Below the pieces are notes generated by a model. It saw nothing but the letters and a program-made list of their open reading frames with translations. It ran no database searches and was not told the DNA's origin. This document shows, in pieces, positions 23,603 to 31,614 of a stretch of 64,000 nt of DNA. The translations under genes and the position numbers were made by a program. The number at the start of each line of letters is the position of its first letter. Positions within the stretch are counted from its first letter, which is position 1. Source of the stretch: Actinomadura violacea (GTDB lineage: Bacteria > Actinomycetota > Actinomycetes > Streptosporangiales > Streptosporangiaceae); contig NZ_JAGEPF010000043.1 in assembly GCF_017573465.1 (NCBI RefSeq), positions 23,243 to 87,242 of the forward strand. Direction: 5' to 3'.

Positions 23603-26430
23603 GGGGCTTCCTCGTCGCGTTCTGAGCACCAGATGTCGGCCAGCCTGACGATGGCCTCCAGCAGGGCGAGGCCCCAGCGGCCGTGAGCCTGGTTGAGGTC
23701 ATGGAAACGGCGTGGGCTGTCCCAGTCGATGCCGTGGTCTGCGGTCATCTCGAATTGGCTGCCGTTGAGGTCTACGCGGATGGTGTCGGGTGCCGGATCG
23801 TTCACGGGAGGAAGCAGTGGTCGACTGCGTCCGTGGTGTGCCGCGACGAGGTGGATCAGCAGGTCGTCAGCCGGGGCGGTGGCTTGGATGATCCGTGCCG
23901 AGAGCGCTTCGTGACGGAGCCCAGGCGGGTATTCGGCCAGGGTGCGGGCTCGGCGGAACGCGTCTCGGTCGGCCGGGTCCATTCCGGACTTGGCGAGCAG
24001 TGAGCTGCTTTCCGTGTAGGCGCGCAGGGGCCGCTGGTGCAGCATGGCTTGGAACCGCTTATCGCGTTTTCCCTCATCGTGGTGCCGTGCGGCGGTAATG
24101 ACGGCAGTGGAGAGGGGCTCGGGAAGCCCGAGGTTGTGAGCGAGCTCCTTGGCGCGGGCGGCTACCGCTGCTTGATGTTCGACCAGGCCGATCTGTTTTG
24201 TCGCGCCTGTGGAGGATTCCAGCGCTCCTTCGTCGCCGCGTAGTCCTCCGCCGCGTGCCGCCAGCAGCACCGATAGGCGGCCGTCTGCCGTAGGGAGTAG
24301 CACGGTCGTGCAACTGGAGGCGAGTGTGCGCAGGTTCCGCAAGAACGGCAGAGCAGCGGTGTCGTCAACGCGCGGAAGAGCACGGCGGAACGAGGACGCA
24401 GGCGGAGGGTCCTCCGGGGCGCTGGTCAGGTCGACCAGGTCCTTGAACTCCTCGACCAGGTCGGGGTGGTAGACGCTGAGGGTGTGCAGGAGTTGGGGGC
24501 GGACACGCAGGAGGGGGCGTCCGCGTCGTTCGGCGAGGTCGGCGATGTCGGTGACGGGTGCGGTCGATGCCGGGTGCCAGCCGTAGCGGTCGCAGCCGCC
24601 CCGTTCAGCGGCGACAACGATGGTGTCGCCGGGGTTGATGTCGCGGACGGTCACCGGGGTGACGGCGCGTTCGGACCCGTCGTAGCGGACGCCGATCCAG
24701 CCGCCGGGATCGGGGAGGGAAAGATCGTCGGGTTGGCCTTCGAGAGCCGAGACCGGGGTGTCGGTCTGGCCGGTCAGCCATCGGCGGACGGCGCCGACCG
24801 GCACGCCGACGGCTTCCTCGACGCTCGGCGGGACGGCCTGCAGCGGTTCTGTCCACTCCGCCGGGTCGGCGGGCAGACCGGAGCGCCACACGAGCGACAC
24901 ATCGGGGCGTCCACGACCGAGACCGTGCAGATACGGTGCGACCGGTGGATCCGGGTGCGGGGCCGGGGAGGTCTTGACCCAAGCGTCCAGGACGTTCTCG
25001 GTCAGCGCCGGAATGTAGACGGTTTCGGCGTGCATGGTCGCCCTGCGCTGTGCGGGGAGGGCGTTGGTGAGGGCGCGGAGCGCGAGCGGGTGAACGGGCA
25101 GGCCGCTCCCGAGCCGTCCGGGTTTGTTGGGCGCGATGGGGTCGGCCTGTTCGCGCAGCCAGGACCAGGTTGCCTGCCGCGCCGCCCCGTACACCGGGTC
25201 GTCGGTTCCGGTGCTGGAGTCGTGGACGACCAAGGCGTCGCCGCGGTCGCGGTCGCCGAGCCGGTTGAGGCGCCCCAGACGCTGGATCAGCGCGGCCAGG
25301 TCCGCCGATTCGGTCACCAGCGCGTCGACGTCGATGTTCGCGCCGACCTCGATCGTCTGTGTGGCCACCACGATGAGGGGGCGCCCTGTGCGCCTGGCGC
25401 GGCCCGCCTTCATCCGGTCGTAGTACTCGCTCAGGAGGTAGGCGGCCTCCAGCGGACGGTTGCGGCCAGTAAGCAGGACCCGGTCGAAAGCGGGTTCGGG
25501 GATCTGTTCGAAGACCGCTCGGGCTCTTGCGACGGTGTTGCAGATGACTCCGACGACCGCCGCCGAATCATCAGGGCCTGCCAGCGCGGTGGCCCAAGCG
25601 GCCATGAGCCCGGAGATGACCGAATCCGCGTTGTTCTTGGTGACGCGCGGGTGCAGCAGATGCAGGCGGCGATCGGCTCGCAGCCGCCGACCCGCTACTG
25701 CGTGAGCTTCGTCCTCCCTCCCGATCCGGTGAACATGGACCTCTTCACCGCCGGCGCCGCCCTCACCGTCAGCGGTGGTGGTGGCCGACATCGTGATCAG
25801 GGTGGGGACGTTCCCGGCCGGTTCGTGGGCTCGTAGAGCCTGGACCGTGGCTTGGAACGGTGCGGCCAGGTGCGCCTCGTCGAGCACGATCAGGCTCTCA
25901 GCGCCGACCAGAGCCGCGTCAATAGAACGCAGATGCTCACCGACGCCGTAACCGCGGAACAGCAGCCGACTTCCGACCTGGTCGATGGTGCCCACCACAA
26001 CGGCGAATCGATCGGGCCGCTCCAACCACAGCCACGACCACGTCACCCCGCCACGCATCCGCGTCGCCTGCAGCGGCACCGTGTCACCGGGCTGGCGCAG
26101 GGCCTCAGCGACCCTTCTCGTCCACGGGCCCTGCCCTTCACGCAACGCATGGGCGAGGTGAGCGGCGTGGTCGTGAGCCTCGTCCACGATGAGGCGCCGG
26201 TCCACGACGAAGAACAACCGGCGTCGTGCTACCTGCGGTCGAGTTGCGGCCACGAACGCGAACACGTCGATGACGGAGGTCTTGCCCAGCCCGGTGGGCA
26301 CGTCCAGGACATCGGGCCAACGGCCCTCGGCCAGCACACGCTCGACCAGGGCCCGTTGCCACGGGAACGGTCGGTGCCCGTGCACCTCCTGCACGAACTC
26401 CGCGAACCCGTCAGCGGTGAAGGCGATCAC
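23599..26430 (-). CDS. cas3: Type I-G Cas3 helicase-nuclease with C-terminal HD domain
   Basis: 943 residues from the GTG at 26430, which overlaps the csb2 stop. Helicase motif I is DVPTGLGKTSVIDVF (about residue 45), motif II VLDEAHLAAPFQ, motif III TMSATTT, and motif VI ALIQRLGRLNRLG. The HD nuclease is at the C-terminus (ITAARHHDEGKRDKRFQ, about residue 780, with LVAAHHGRSRPL later), the order found in type I-U/I-G and not in other type I systems. It degrades target DNA after Cascade binding. An apparent 1,097-codon extension into csb2 is rejected. Confidence 0.95.
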   Translation of the reverse strand: MIAFTADGFAEFVQEVHGHRPFPWQRALVERVLAEGRWPDVLDVPTGLGKTSVIDVFAFVAATRPQVARRRLFFVVDRRLIVDEAHDHAAHLAHALREGQGPWTRRVAEALRQPGDTVPLQATRMRGGVTWSWLWLERPDRFAVVVGTIDQVGSRLLFRGYGVGEHLRSIDAALVGAESLIVLDEAHLAAPFQATVQALRAHEPAGNVPTLITMSATTTADGEGGAGGEEVHVHRIGREDEAHAVAGRRLRADRRLHLLHPRVTKNNADSVISGLMAAWATALAGPDDSAAVVGVICNTVARARAVFEQIPEPAFDRVLLTGRNRPLEAAYLLSEYYDRMKAGRARRTGRPLIVVATQTIEVGANIDVDALVTESADLAALIQRLGRLNRLGDRDRGDALVVHDSSTGTDDPVYGAARQATWSWLREQADPIAPNKPGRLGSGLPVHPLALRALTNALPAQRRATMHAETVYIPALTENVLDAWVKTSPAPHPDPPVAPYLHGLGRGRPDVSLVWRSGLPADPAEWTEPLQAVPPSVEEAVGVPVGAVRRWLTGQTDTPVSALEGQPDDLSLPDPGGWIGVRYDGSERAVTPVTVRDINPGDTIVVAAERGGCDRYGWHPASTAPVTDIADLAERRGRPLLRVRPQLLHTLSVYHPDLVEEFKDLVDLTSAPEDPPPASSFRRALPRVDDTAALPFLRNLRTLASSCTTVLLPTADGRLSVLLAARGGGLRGDEGALESSTGATKQIGLVEHQAAVAARAKELAHNLGLPEPLSTAVITAARHHDEGKRDKRFQAMLHQRPLRAYTESSSLLAKSGMDPADRDAFRRARTLAEYPPGLRHEALSARIIQATAPADDLLIHLVAAHHGRSRPLLPPVNDPAPDTIRVDLNGSQFEMTADHGIDWDSPRRFHDLNQAHGRWGLALLEAIVRLADIWCSERDEEAP

Positions 26431-27824
26431 GAGACCTCCGCGGCCGGCACGAACAGCCCCAGACCCGTATAGCGCATCGACCCGGCCAAGACGGGGCCGA
26501 TGACCGGGCGGTCGAAGGTGACGCGGACGTGGACGATCGGCTTGGAGGGCCGGTGCCCGGGCATCGTGTCGCGACGCGGCCGATGCAACGCCCCCTTGAG
26601 CATCGCAGCCGGTGAGAACTCGCACTCGACCGGCTCGGGCAGCCCCGCCCGCACCAACGACCGCTCGACCTCTTTCATCACCCCGGCGTCGCCCTTGGAC
26701 TTTTTGAGATACCGGTCCAGCATGATCGGTGTCGCGGTCACCCAAGTCCGGCTCCCGCCTCGGCCAGCCGCCGTCCACCGTTCGGCCTGCAGCCCTCGCG
26801 TCAATGCCGTCGACGGTAGATACTCCACTTTCAGGACCTGGTCTCGGCGCAAGGTCAGCCGCTGCAGAGGGCGTTCGACCAGCGCCCCCCACAGCCGTGC
26901 ATATGCCTGACGCCGCAGCTCTCGCGGCACCGCCACGGCAACGCCCAACAGCCTGCCGTCAGCGTGCCGGTTCCCTACATTCGGCAAGGCCAGGTAACCG
27001 ACATGGGTGCTGGTGTCAGCGCCATGCCCCGATACCTCCGGCGGCACGTCGGTTCCGATCCGGTCCAGCACAGCGGCACGCAGACGGTCCGTGACCGTCA
27101 GCAGCATCTCACCGGTCGGCTTCACGCTGCCCGCCTCGAACCCGAAGATCAGCATCTCGTCGAACGGCGACACCGCCGGCGGCTCGACCGGAGCCGGTTT
27201 CGGATAGCTATACGGCGTGGTCCGGTTGGCCTCCCAGGACCGCCGCCCTTCAGCGAAGATCTGACGGAGACGCTCGGTATAGCCCGGGTAGGGAACTCGT
27301 AGGGCAAGAGTGTCCGGCTCGCCGAGCTGCGCTGGTTTCAGCGTCGCCCATTCAGCGCGCATTAGCGGCGTCTCGTCTTGGACGCGCAAGGTCACCGGCG
27401 AAGTTGAACGCCCCAGATAGGGAACTCGCCGGGCGAGGTTCGTCAGAGTCTGGAGCGTGGCGGGTTGCGGGGAGGCGTCCGGCCAGACGAACGCGAACTC
27501 ACCGTCACCGGGCTCTGCGCTCAACCGGATCTTGGTCTGCGCCGTCCGGCCGAGCTGATGCTGGCTCGTCGGTTTGGTAGCCGTGATGTTGGTGACGACG
27601 AACCCCTCACGCCGCCTCGAGGTGAAGACCGGTGACGCCCAGACTTGCGGATCACCTGCGGCCTCCAGCCACCGCAGCGCCTCCCAATCCTGTTCGCCCG
27701 TGACGGAGGCGACAAGGGCGCAGAAGACCCGAGCCGGGTGAGGTGGCCATTCGGGCTGGTCCTGCCGGGTGCCGCCGGCGTCGTAGCGGCCATCGCGCAG
27801 CCGGGCCAGGATCGACAGCGGCAC
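26427..27824 (-). CDS. csb2: Csb2 (Cas5-Cas6 fusion of type I-G)
   Basis: 465 residues. The start, ILARLRDGRYDAGG followed by WPPHPARVFCALVAS, is the GSU0054/Csb2 signature. A glycine-rich RAMP-like segment lies in the C-terminal half (HRPRRDTMPGHRPSKPIVHVRVTF and SMRYTGLGLFVPA). The protein combines pre-crRNA cutting (Cas6) with binding of the crRNA 5' end (Cas5). It ends by overlapping cas3 and begins three bases after csb1. Confidence 0.92.
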   Translation of the reverse strand: MPLSILARLRDGRYDAGGTRQDQPEWPPHPARVFCALVASVTGEQDWEALRWLEAAGDPQVWASPVFTSRRREGFVVTNITATKPTSQHQLGRTAQTKIRLSAEPGDGEFAFVWPDASPQPATLQTLTNLARRVPYLGRSTSPVTLRVQDETPLMRAEWATLKPAQLGEPDTLALRVPYPGYTERLRQIFAEGRRSWEANRTTPYSYPKPAPVEPPAVSPFDEMLIFGFEAGSVKPTGEMLLTVTDRLRAAVLDRIGTDVPPEVSGHGADTSTHVGYLALPNVGNRHADGRLLGVAVAVPRELRRQAYARLWGALVERPLQRLTLRRDQVLKVEYLPSTALTRGLQAERWTAAGRGGSRTWVTATPIMLDRYLKKSKGDAGVMKEVERSLVRAGLPEPVECEFSPAAMLKGALHRPRRDTMPGHRPSKPIVHVRVTFDRPVIGPVLAGSMRYTGLGLFVPAAEVS

Positions 27825-27827
27825 TGG

Positions 27828-28964
27828 TCAGTCCTCGCCGGTGGTCTTGGTCACCGCGTGCTCGATCGCGTCCGCCAGTCCCTTGAACGGCGTCAGCTCG
27901 ATCGTCTCGGTTCCCATGACCAGTCCGCTGGCAGCGGTCCGCTCCCGCAACTCGTGGAATGCCTCGATGGCCTGCTCTGCGGACAGCGTGAACTCCTCGA
28001 CCTCACCACCATCCTTCTCGAACGCCAGCGTCTCGCTGACCCGCACCAGATCGCAGCCGGAACGCAGCCACACCGACGGACGGTCGAACGCCAACCGGTC
28101 CCCCGCAAGCGCGAGCGCGAGCAGCGTCGCCCTGGCCAGCCGCACGCACTCATCCAAGGCGTCACCGAATCGGACGCGCTCAAGCCCACCCAACGAGATC
28201 CACGCGTCCCGGCGGCCCTCACTGACAACCACACCGCCCGGCACATCGCTCGCCAGTGCACTACCGTGCCCGATCTCGCTCAGCCGAGACCCCTTCGCCT
28301 TCACCCCGACAGCGCGGAACTCCCAGTCCGTCTCGGCATTGTCCGCGTCGTCGATCGCGCCGCTCAGGTTCATCGGGTCACGGCGCATACTGCGCCGGTT
28401 CCCGACCTTCGGATCCAGGCCGAACATCGAGGAGGTATAGAACCGGGCGAACTTCGGCCACCGCCCCTTCCGATGAGAATCCCACGCCCCGTAGATCAAA
28501 GAGCCGGGGTCGAGTTCGAGCAGCGGGCGAGCGTCCTCCTGGCTCACCTGACGCAGCCGCTTACCGACCTCGCTCTTGTCGAACCGGATCCCGTCCACCA
28601 AGCTGTCGCGTAGGTAGGCGTCGGCGTACCGGTGCGGGAACTCCAGCGACGTCAGCCGAACCGGCCCCCGAGTCGTCTGCGCCTTCAACTCGAACAGCGG
28701 CAACTGGATCCGGCCCTTGTCCCGAGCGGCCAGCAGCGCCTCCTCGATCCGGTTCGCCTGCGACGGAACCTGATCCAGCACCACCGTGTCGCGCATCTCG
28801 CCGCCCACCCGGCGGCCCTCCACCAGGTAGGGCCCCTCCGGGAACGTCGGGGGCATCACCTTGTCCTCCGCCGCTGGACGGTAGACACCGTGGATCGACA
28901 CCCCCGCGTCCACCCGCTCCTCTGCGACAGCCGCCAGCAGCCGTTCCACGAACGCTGACCCCAT
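27828..28964 (-). CDS. csb1: Csb1 (Cas7 backbone subunit of type I-G)
   Basis: 378 residues from the ATG at 28964, preceded by GGGGAGG; longer starts are rejected. The GSU0053/Csb1 features are DTVVLDQVPSQANRIEEALL, LTSLEFPHRYADAYLRDSLVDG, LIYGAWDSHRKGRWPKFAR and GRRDAWISLGG. It is the repeated backbone that coats crRNA. It is the first gene of the four-gene operon, and CRISPR array 2 lies just upstream in the same direction. Confidence 0.93.
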   Translation of the reverse strand: MGSAFVERLLAAVAEERVDAGVSIHGVYRPAAEDKVMPPTFPEGPYLVEGRRVGGEMRDTVVLDQVPSQANRIEEALLAARDKGRIQLPLFELKAQTTRGPVRLTSLEFPHRYADAYLRDSLVDGIRFDKSEVGKRLRQVSQEDARPLLELDPGSLIYGAWDSHRKGRWPKFARFYTSSMFGLDPKVGNRRSMRRDPMNLSGAIDDADNAETDWEFRAVGVKAKGSRLSEIGHGSALASDVPGGVVVSEGRRDAWISLGGLERVRFGDALDECVRLARATLLALALAGDRLAFDRPSVWLRSGCDLVRVSETLAFEKDGGEVEEFTLSAEQAIEAFHELRERTAASGLVMGTETIELTPFKGLADAIEHAVTKTTGED

Positions 28965-29145
28965 CAGAACCTCCCCGTGACCGCCGATGCCTCGCGTAAC
29001 GCAGACAGTACGAGGAGCCACTGACAGTCGCGGCGAAACGAACGACCCATGACACCGCTAGCCGAAACCGGCCACACCAAGATGCCGCTAGACCGCAGAG
29101 GCCAGCCCATCAGAGCGGGGTGGCGCCCTCCTCAAAATACAAGAT

Positions 29146-29329
29146 CCCAACAATGATGACCGGCCCGCCAAGGCCGGTGGCACCCACTCGAGCGGGTGCA
29201 TGACGATGCCGGTGGGGACCCCGCAATGATGACCGGCCCGCCAAGGCCGGTGCCACCCAGTCGAGGGGGTGCATGACGATGCCGGTGGGCTGTCCGCAAT
29301 GATGACCGGCCCGCCAAAGCTGGCGGCAC
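29146..29329 (-). CRISPR. CRISPR array 2: three repeats, two near-identical spacers
   Basis: Repeats at 29146-29183, 29220-29256 and 29293-29329 share CCGCAATGATGACCGGCC and GGCCGGTG with array 1 but have a different loop (CGCCAA) and a T for G change. The two 36-base spacers (29184 and 29257) differ at only six or so positions. Its right flank carries a leader like that of array 1. The rightmost repeat is altered in its hairpin. Confidence 0.85.
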
Positions 29330-29464
29330 GATATCTGAATAGGGACTATAGCCTTCGTGTTCGTCAAACCGCACAGGGCGATGTCCTCTTTGTGGTCGAC
29401 GGCGCCACCCGTCCTTCAGAACCACCACAGCGTTGGCTGTGTACCGGTGGTTCCGAAGCGATAG
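29330..29464 (-). promoter_or_regulatory. Leader of CRISPR array 2
   Basis: Contains CGATGTCCTCTTTGTGGTC at 29379 (17 of 19 bases as in leader 1) and an identical GGTGGTTCCGAAG at 29446. It merges on the right with the flanking inverted repeat. Transcription towards lower coordinates would pass array 2 and could reach csb1. Confidence 0.68.
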
Positions 29465-29557
29465 GTGTCGAGGGCGTCAATTAGCGCTGGCGGGCCCCGA
29501 CGATGATGAATGTGCGGGTGATCACTAGCTGGCCGGTCGCCGCGTAGGCGTCGCTAC
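29443..29557. repeat. Right copy of the 115-bp inverted repeat
   Basis: Partner of 21417-21531 in opposite orientation. It overlaps the outer part of leader 2 and continues into sequence encoding the short peptide start MMNVRVITSWPVAA, which is also readable in the left copy (MMNVRLITSWPVAA) but closes here with a TAG. Confidence 0.88.
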
Positions 29558-29892
29558 TGCGCCCATGCTGTGTGTACCCCCTATGGGATCCGAACCGGCG
29601 CTTCGTTGGTTGCCGAGCCGTGGTGCGGTCTTCTGGGCCCCGTGGAGGCTCCTGTGCAAACGGGATTCGTGCGGCATTCCTGAGACGCCTCTTACATGTA
29701 ACTGTGAGTGACTGATCGCTTCGTGGTCATGTGATCGGGTGGTGGTTCCGGGATTGAGGCCTGCTGGTGTGGCCATGGTGTGGCCAAACGGCCTGGAAGT
29801 GCATTGGATCTTGATGGATGGGGTGGCCGCATGTCCGCTTTTGAGTGGACTTTGCGGCACGCGGCCACCCCCTGCGGACGGGTTACGGCGCT
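29558..29892. other. Gap beside the attachment site, no gene
   Basis: About 335 bases without a credible gene. An 11-bp inverted repeat GGGGTGGCCGC (29820-29830) with its complement at 29861-29871 encloses a 30-base loop just left of the tRNA fragment. It could be an integrase arm site or terminator. A short imperfect palindrome also occurs near 29768-29785. Confidence 0.4.
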
Positions 29893-29951
29893 CTGCTAAT
29901 GCGGTTTGGGTTTACCGCCCATCCGGGGTTCAAATCCCCGATCCTCCGCCA
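29893..29951 (+). tRNA. 3' fragment of a tRNA-Ser(GCU) gene (attachment-site scar)
   Basis: The sequence matches the 3' part of tRNA-Ser from the anticodon loop CTGCTAA (anticodon GCT), through a long variable arm, the T-arm CGGGGTTCAAATCCCCG, the acceptor 3' strand ATCCTCC, discriminator G and CCA. The matching 5' acceptor strand (GGAGGAT) and D-arm are absent, and only three of five anticodon-stem pairs form. So it is a partial copy, as left at the far end of an element integrated into a tRNA gene. Confidence 0.85.
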
Positions 29952-29957
29952 CCTGAC

Positions 29958-29999
29958 CAGGGACTTCGCCCGAGATTGAGATCTTGGACGAAGTCCCTG
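29958..29999 (+). terminator. Hairpin after the tRNA fragment
   Basis: An 11-bp stem CAGGGACTTCG/CGAAGTCCCTG begins seven bases after the CCA of the tRNA fragment. It probably is the terminator of the original tRNA gene. Confidence 0.65.
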
Positions 30000-30112
30000 T
30001 CGCGTTCCAGATGCCCGTTTTTCCGCGCCTGGTGTGCACATGGTGTGCACGGGACGTCGGCGGAGTGCGCTCGTTCCCAGCTGAGGCCGGGTGCTGACCC
30101 TCTCAGGCTTGG

Positions 30113-30352
30113 TTACCCTGCGTGTTGGCCGCGCCTGTTCCGGCGGTCCGCGAATGAGATCACGTTGGTGGCTGCGAGGGTCCTCGTCAGCGGCTGGCGA
30201 GGGACGACCGCCGCCACTGCCCTGGAGACCTCTGGAAGCACCGAGGAGTAAGTGTCGGCGGTGAGCGAATGAAGCGAGTGCCCGAGCGTCTCGCCGATCA
30301 CCTTCATGGCGATCTTGCCGAGTAGCGCCAAGGTGGTCGCTCCATGCCGCTG
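30113..30352 (-). pseudogene. C-terminal remnant of a tyrosine integrase
   Basis: About 79 residues match the end of phage-type integrases: RHGATTLALLGKIAMKVIGETLGHS (the catalytic Arg box and the LGH motif, about 30350-30270) and DTYSSVLPEVSRAV with the nucleophile tyrosine. Everything before the Arg box is missing, because at about 30,352 the sequence changes to an unrelated gene fragment. It faces the tRNA fragment, the usual position of an integrase gene relative to its att site. Confidence 0.75.
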
Positions 30353-30365
30353 CGCGATCCGCCGG

Positions 30366-30467
30366 ACTGGACCGCTCGACGACGTCCAGGCCAAGCTTCG
30401 CTCCATCATCAAGCGCCTTCTGGCCGAGCACGGCTACCCATCCGAAGAGCAGCCCGACGCCATCTAG
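30366..30467 (+). pseudogene. Remnant of the HsdR (type I restriction) C-terminus
   Basis: The frame LDDVQAKLRSIIKRLLAEHGYPSEEQPDAI resembles the helical end of type I restriction subunit R, where a K-L-R-x-x-x-K-R-L-L-x-x-x-x-Y-P-P motif is typical. It has no start and is stopped by TAG at 30465; the frame continues in a protein-like way after the stop. The left end joins the integrase remnant. Confidence 0.5.
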
Positions 30468-30629
30468 GAGGTCATCGAACGAGTCCCCCAATGCCGAACA
30501 CTGACCACCGCCGGCTCAACGCCCCCACTCCTCACCGAGGTCCATGAGGTGGGACGCGCTTACGTGCGGGTGATCACGTCTCCGCAAGTCGAGTGGACCA
30601 GCGTGATGGTGCCGACGTCCGGTGGATCG

Positions 30630-31295
30630 TCAGTTATGGACTTCGACCTCGGGTGCGCCGTGGTCGGCGAACCAGCGTTGGAGGTCGTCTCCGTCGAGCA
30701 GATGAGGTGACTCGGCGCCGACGTCGACAGGGCCACTGACATGGCCGGTGGCGCCGTCGAGACGCGAATCCGCCATGCGGGCCTCCAAAAGGGCGGTCGA
30801 GCTCGTGGGTCCGCCGAAGTCGCACGCTCGCAGGTCGGCGCCGCGCAGGTCCGTTCCGGCAAGCCATGCTCTCGCGAGATCGGCCCCGCGGAGATCGGAA
30901 TTTCGCAGGTCGGCTTCCTCGAACTCGCATGTCCGGAGATCCGCGTCGACGAGCAGTGCGTTCCGCGCATCGCAGGCTCGCCCCTGCGCCTTCCGTAGAA
31001 GTGCGCCGCTCAGGTCGGCGCCGCGCATGCTTGCTGCGATCAGAGACGCTCTTCCCAGTTCCGCGTTGCGGAGCCTGACGCCGTCCAGGATCGCCTCGTC
31101 CAAGCAGGCGCCGAGTAGTTCGAGGCCGGACAGGTCGGCGCCGGAAAAGTCGAGGCCGTCGCCCTCGAAGCACGGAATGAAGCCCTCGGGGTCCTCGGGA
31201 AGAGCGTCGAGGTAGGCCTCCAGGGCCTGCCTCGCGGCCGCATCACGCGGAAACGCGCCGACGTCTCCGCGGGTACGTCCAAAGTTTTCACTCAT
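30630..31295 (-). CDS. Pentapeptide-repeat protein
   Basis: 221 residues from the ATG at 31295. Tandem A(D/N)LXX repeats fill about residues 50-175 (for example LDFSGADLSGLELLG and ADLRNSDLRGADLARA), giving a right-handed beta-helix. An N-terminal helix and a 40-residue C-terminal tail flank it. Members of this fold include DNA-mimic gyrase protectors, but the repeat alone does not define the role. It is a single gene with no partner. Confidence 0.88.
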   Translation of the reverse strand: MSENFGRTRGDVGAFPRDAAARQALEAYLDALPEDPEGFIPCFEGDGLDFSGADLSGLELLGACLDEAILDGVRLRNAELGRASLIAASMRGADLSGALLRKAQGRACDARNALLVDADLRTCEFEEADLRNSDLRGADLARAWLAGTDLRGADLRACDFGGPTSSTALLEARMADSRLDGATGHVSGPVDVGAESPHLLDGDDLQRWFADHGAPEVEVHN

Positions 31296-31614
31296 GGTTT
31301 CCAGATTACCTTCCCCTGCCACTCCGGATAGGCGGGGACTAATTGTTCAACCGCGATGACCCGCTCCGCCGTCATCCCGATGAGTCGATGGTTGCACTAA
31401 TCCTTTTGTTCAATTCTTTGCTTGCCGTTGCAGTGAAGAGTTCGGCCGACTTTGGTTTTGGAATTGGTTGACCTGGGTTCTTGGTAGGGCGTGGCTCCAG
31501 CCGGGTTTTTCGACTCGGCTACGGACCCCGGTGGGCGCGGTGATTGCCTGGGCGCTGGAGGTGCGGCCGGTAGTGGCCCGGCGAAGGGTGGGCGGGGGTC
31601 GTTACGGTACGGGC
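31296..31614. other. Intergenic region before the two-component genes
   Basis: 319 bases with a relatively AT-rich centre (31,380-31,470) that probably holds promoters for the divergent pentapeptide gene and the kinase. The upstream extension of the kinase frame to 31468 has no ribosome site. No other feature is seen. Confidence 0.4.

Noticed and set aside
24466..25836. 456-codon plus-strand frame inside cas3
   Set aside because: Shadow frame; cas3 motifs are on the other strand.
26431..26892. Upstream extension of cas3 giving a 1,097-codon frame
   Set aside because: The extra part lies antisense-free but wholly inside csb2 in another frame, and the GTG at 26430 overlaps the csb2 stop in the way the other cas genes are coupled.
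29881..29951. Complete tRNA-Ser gene
   Set aside because: No 5' acceptor strand or D-arm and a mismatched anticodon stem; only the 3' part is present.
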